In this document: one piece after another, positions 14,687 through 16,510 of the stretch
How positions within the stretch are numbered: position 1 is the stretch's first letter
How the letters are laid out: each line of letters opens with the position of its first letter
Made by a program: the position numbers and the translations under genes
Origin: Lachnospiraceae bacterium
GTDB taxonomy: Bacteria; Bacillota; Clostridia; Lachnospirales; Lachnospiraceae
Reading direction: 5' to 3'
Length of the DNA: 16,510 nt
Assembly: GCA_017420605.1 (NCBI GenBank)
Contig: JAFOIS010000070.1
Location: 1-16,510, forward strand
The notes under the pieces: model-generated
Database searches by the model: none
Told to the model about the DNA's origin: nothing
Seen by the model: the letters and a program-made list of their open reading frames with translations, nothing else

Positions 14687-14750
14687 CGTGTGTGCCCTCT
14701 TTTTCTATCTTGCCGGTGCGGAAGCTGTGCAGCCCCGGCCGGCTGTACGG

Positions 14751-16510
14751 TCACGGCGTGATTTTCTCGATCTCCGCGATCCAGAGCGCGGACGCCGCAT
14801 CCGACGGGAAGCGGAGATCCCCGCGCGGGGAGACGCCGACGCTGCCGACCTTCGGGCCGTCCGCAAGGCAGCTGCGCTTGTACTGCTGCGCGAAGAACCG
14901 CCACGTGAACGTGCGGAGCCATTTGAGGATGACCGCGGGTTCATAATCTCCTTCGAAGGCGCGCTTCGCGATCCGGTAGATCTTGTCCGGCGCAAAGCCG
15001 CAGCGCAGCATGTAATACAGGAAGAAATCATGCAGCTCGTAGGGACCGACGAGGTCTTCCGTCTTTTGCGCGATCTTTCCTTCGGCGTCCGGCGGCAGAA
15101 GTTCCGGCGAGACCGGCGTATCGAGCACGTCATAGAGCGCCGCGGAAAGCGCCGCATCTCCGCAGGTGTCCGCGAAGTACCGGACAAGGTGCCGGATCAG
15201 GGTCTTCGGAACGCCGGCGTTGACGCCGTACATCGACATATGGTCGCCGTTGTAGGTCGCCCAGCCGAGCGCGAGCTCCGAAAGGTCGCCCGTACCGACG
15301 ACGAGGCCGTTCGTTTCATTGGCAAGGTCCATGAGGATCTGGGTGCGTTCCCGGGCCTGCGCGTTTTCATAGGTGACGTTGTGGTCGTTCTCATCGTGGC
15401 CGATGTCGGCGAAATGCTGCCGCACCGCGTCCCGGATCGGGATCTCGCGAAGCTCCGCCCCCGTACGTTCCGCCAGCACGCAGGCGTTGCGGTACGTCCG
15501 GTCGGTGGTCCCGAAGCAAGGCATCGTGACGCAGAGAATGCCGCTCCGCGGCAGGCCGAGCATATCGAAGGCCTTGACCGTAACAAGGAGCGCCAGCGTG
15601 GAGTCAAGACCGCCGGAAAGCCCGATGATCGCGCATTTTCCGCGAATATGCTCCATGCGCTTCCGAAGGCCCATCGCCTGGATCGTCAGGATCTCCTCGC
15701 AGCGGCCCGCTCTGTCATTTTCCTTCTGCGGGACAAACGGGAACTTCGAGAACGTACGCGTAAGAGCCGTATCCGTCTCCTCGAGATAGAACGGCACCTC
15801 GCTGTAGTCATCCGCGTCCTCCTCTTCCCAGGTGGAGTTGCGGCGGCGCTCGGCGGCGATCCGTTCCACGTCGATTTCCGTATAGATGACCGAATTCTTA
15901 AAGCGCTCCGCTTCCGCAAGCATTACGCCGTTTTCTGCGATCATGCTCTGCCCGTCGAATACCAGGTCTGTCGTGGATTCGCCGCAGCCTGCCGCCGCGA
16001 GAATGTAAGCGCACAGCGTTTTGCCGGACTGGGTCCTCACAACGTCGCGCCGGTACGCCGCTTTCCCGGCGAGCGCGGCCATCGCGGCGGGATTGGCGAT
16101 CACCGTCGCGCCTGCCGCCGTATGCCAAAGCGAAGGCGGCATCGGGCCGAACACATCTTCTCCGATCTCCACGGAAAGCTTGAGATCCGGGAGCGTATCG
16201 CAGGTAAAGAGAAGATCTGTGCCGAACGGGATCTCTTCCTCGTCATCTTCAATGACGCCGGTCATGTCAAGGCCGGAAACGAAATATCTTCCTTCCCCGT
16301 GCTCGCCGTGATCCGGCACGGAAGTCTTCGGAACGATACCGAGGATCGCGCCGCCGGACACTACCGCGGCCGCGTCATAGAGCTTTCCGCCGAGGGCATA
16401 CGGCAGACCGACGACGATCAGCGCGTCGAGGTCTTCCGTTTCCTCCGCCACACGGAGGAGCGCTTCTTCCGCCCGGTCGATAAGGAGCGGCTGCAGGAAG
16501 AGATCCCGGC
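14751..16510 (-). CDS. nadE: NAD+ synthase, glutamine-dependent type, 5' end missing; glutaminase Cys absent
   Basis: The gene enters from the right edge; 585 codons are visible, beginning RDLFLQPLLIDRAEEALLR, which is inside the nitrilase-like glutaminase domain (family length about 630-680). The C-terminal synthetase part is complete: P-loop GLSGGLDST (visible residues about 296-304) and GTGDLSELALGWATYNGDHMSMYGVNAGVPKT. It amidates nicotinic acid adenine dinucleotide to NAD+. In the glutaminase half the catalytic Lys is present (PKTSVPDHGEHGE), but the nucleophile block normally EICEDLW reads EIGEDVF: codon GGA at 16163-16161 encodes Gly. The following block NPAAMAAL also departs from the usual NLSAS. 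The protein is therefore probably ammonia-dependent, or fed by another glutaminase. Likely first visible gene of nadE-hicB-mutY. Confidence 0.93.
   Translation of the reverse strand, partial: RDLFLQPLLIDRAEEALLRVAEETEDLDALIVVGLPYALGGKLYDAAAVVSGGAILGIVPKTSVPDHGEHGEGRYFVSGLDMTGVIEDDEEEIPFGTDLLFTCDTLPDLKLSVEIGEDVFGPMPPSLWHTAAGATVIANPAAMAALAGKAAYRRDVVRTQSGKTLCAYILAAAGCGESTTDLVFDGQSMIAENGVMLAEAERFKNSVIYTEIDVERIAAERRRNSTWEEEDADDYSEVPFYLEETDTALTRTFSKFPFVPQKENDRAGRCEEILTIQAMGLRKRMEHIRGKCAIIGLSGGLDSTLALLVTVKAFDMLGLPRSGILCVTMPCFGTTDRTYRNACVLAERTGAELREIPIRDAVRQHFADIGHDENDHNVTYENAQARERTQILMDLANETNGLVVGTGDLSELALGWATYNGDHMSMYGVNAGVPKTLIRHLVRYFADTCGDAALSAALYDVLDTPVSPELLPPDAEGKIAQKTEDLVGPYELHDFFLYYMLRCGFAPDKIYRIAKRAFEGDYEPAVILKWLRTFTWRFFAQQYKRSCLADGPKVGSVGVSPRGDLRFPSDAASALWIAEIEKITP

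Noticed and set aside
14718..14750. GC-rich dyad after the nadE stop as a terminator
   Set aside because: The arms are about five pairs, and the minus strand continues into an A-rich, not T-rich, stretch.

Overview
This 16.5 kb window is GC-rich and densely coding. It looks like a low-copy chromosomal segment of an anaerobic Bacillota, probably a Clostridia/Lachnospiraceae-type gut lineage. The grounds are strong AAGGAG-type ribosome binding sites 5-8 nt before the starts, GTG and TTG starts, a short Cys lipoprotein signal, a PadR-HAAS-DUF4097-type cassette, and a ParB-like/BMP fusion of a kind I associate with that group (from memory, not searched). I see no rRNA, tRNA, transposase, phage gene or CRISPR array. 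The only open boundaries are the two window edges, which cut a DUF4097-type gene on the left and nadE on the right.

Layout. Positions 1-1653 (minus): a PadR regulator starting at a GTG, a six-TM HAAS/DUF1700-type membrane protein, and the start of a DUF4097-type protein. They are one operon behind a promoter overlapped by a perfect inverted repeat, and the leader carries three tandem 15-bp units. Positions 1886-2800 (minus): a free-standing lipoprotein with a Pro/Thr/Glu-rich linker and its own terminator. Positions 2965-3456 (plus): a deoxyinosine DNA glycosylase. Positions 3621-4802 (minus): a divergent NagA-like deacetylase, with a dyad embracing its extended -10. Positions 5012-6791 (plus): a DJ-1/PfpI protein and an M20 amidohydrolase, closed by a strong terminator.

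Positions 6877-13207 (minus) hold a probable five-gene unit read from a good promoter at 13238-13266: HAD-IIA phosphatase, a 643-residue ParB-like/BMP fusion without a signal peptide, two metallophosphoesterases and uvrB. Positions 13306-16510 (minus) hold nadE (5' end outside the window), an orphan HicB-like protein and mutY, closely spaced.

How they fit: three DNA-repair enzymes for damaged or deaminated bases (deoxyinosine glycosylase, UvrB, MutY) lie within 11.5 kb but in three different transcription units, so this is proximity and not one operon. The most unusual points are: (1) the NAD+ synthase whose glutaminase half has Gly where the catalytic Cys should be; (2) the apparently cytoplasmic ParB/Srx-like plus nucleoside-binding-type BMP fusion, set among phosphatases and phosphodiesterases; (3) a metallophosphoesterase with Asp-x-Glu in place of the usual Asp-x-His; and (4) short degenerate tandem repeats (periods 15, 18-20, 24 and 27 bp) in four separate non-coding spacers.
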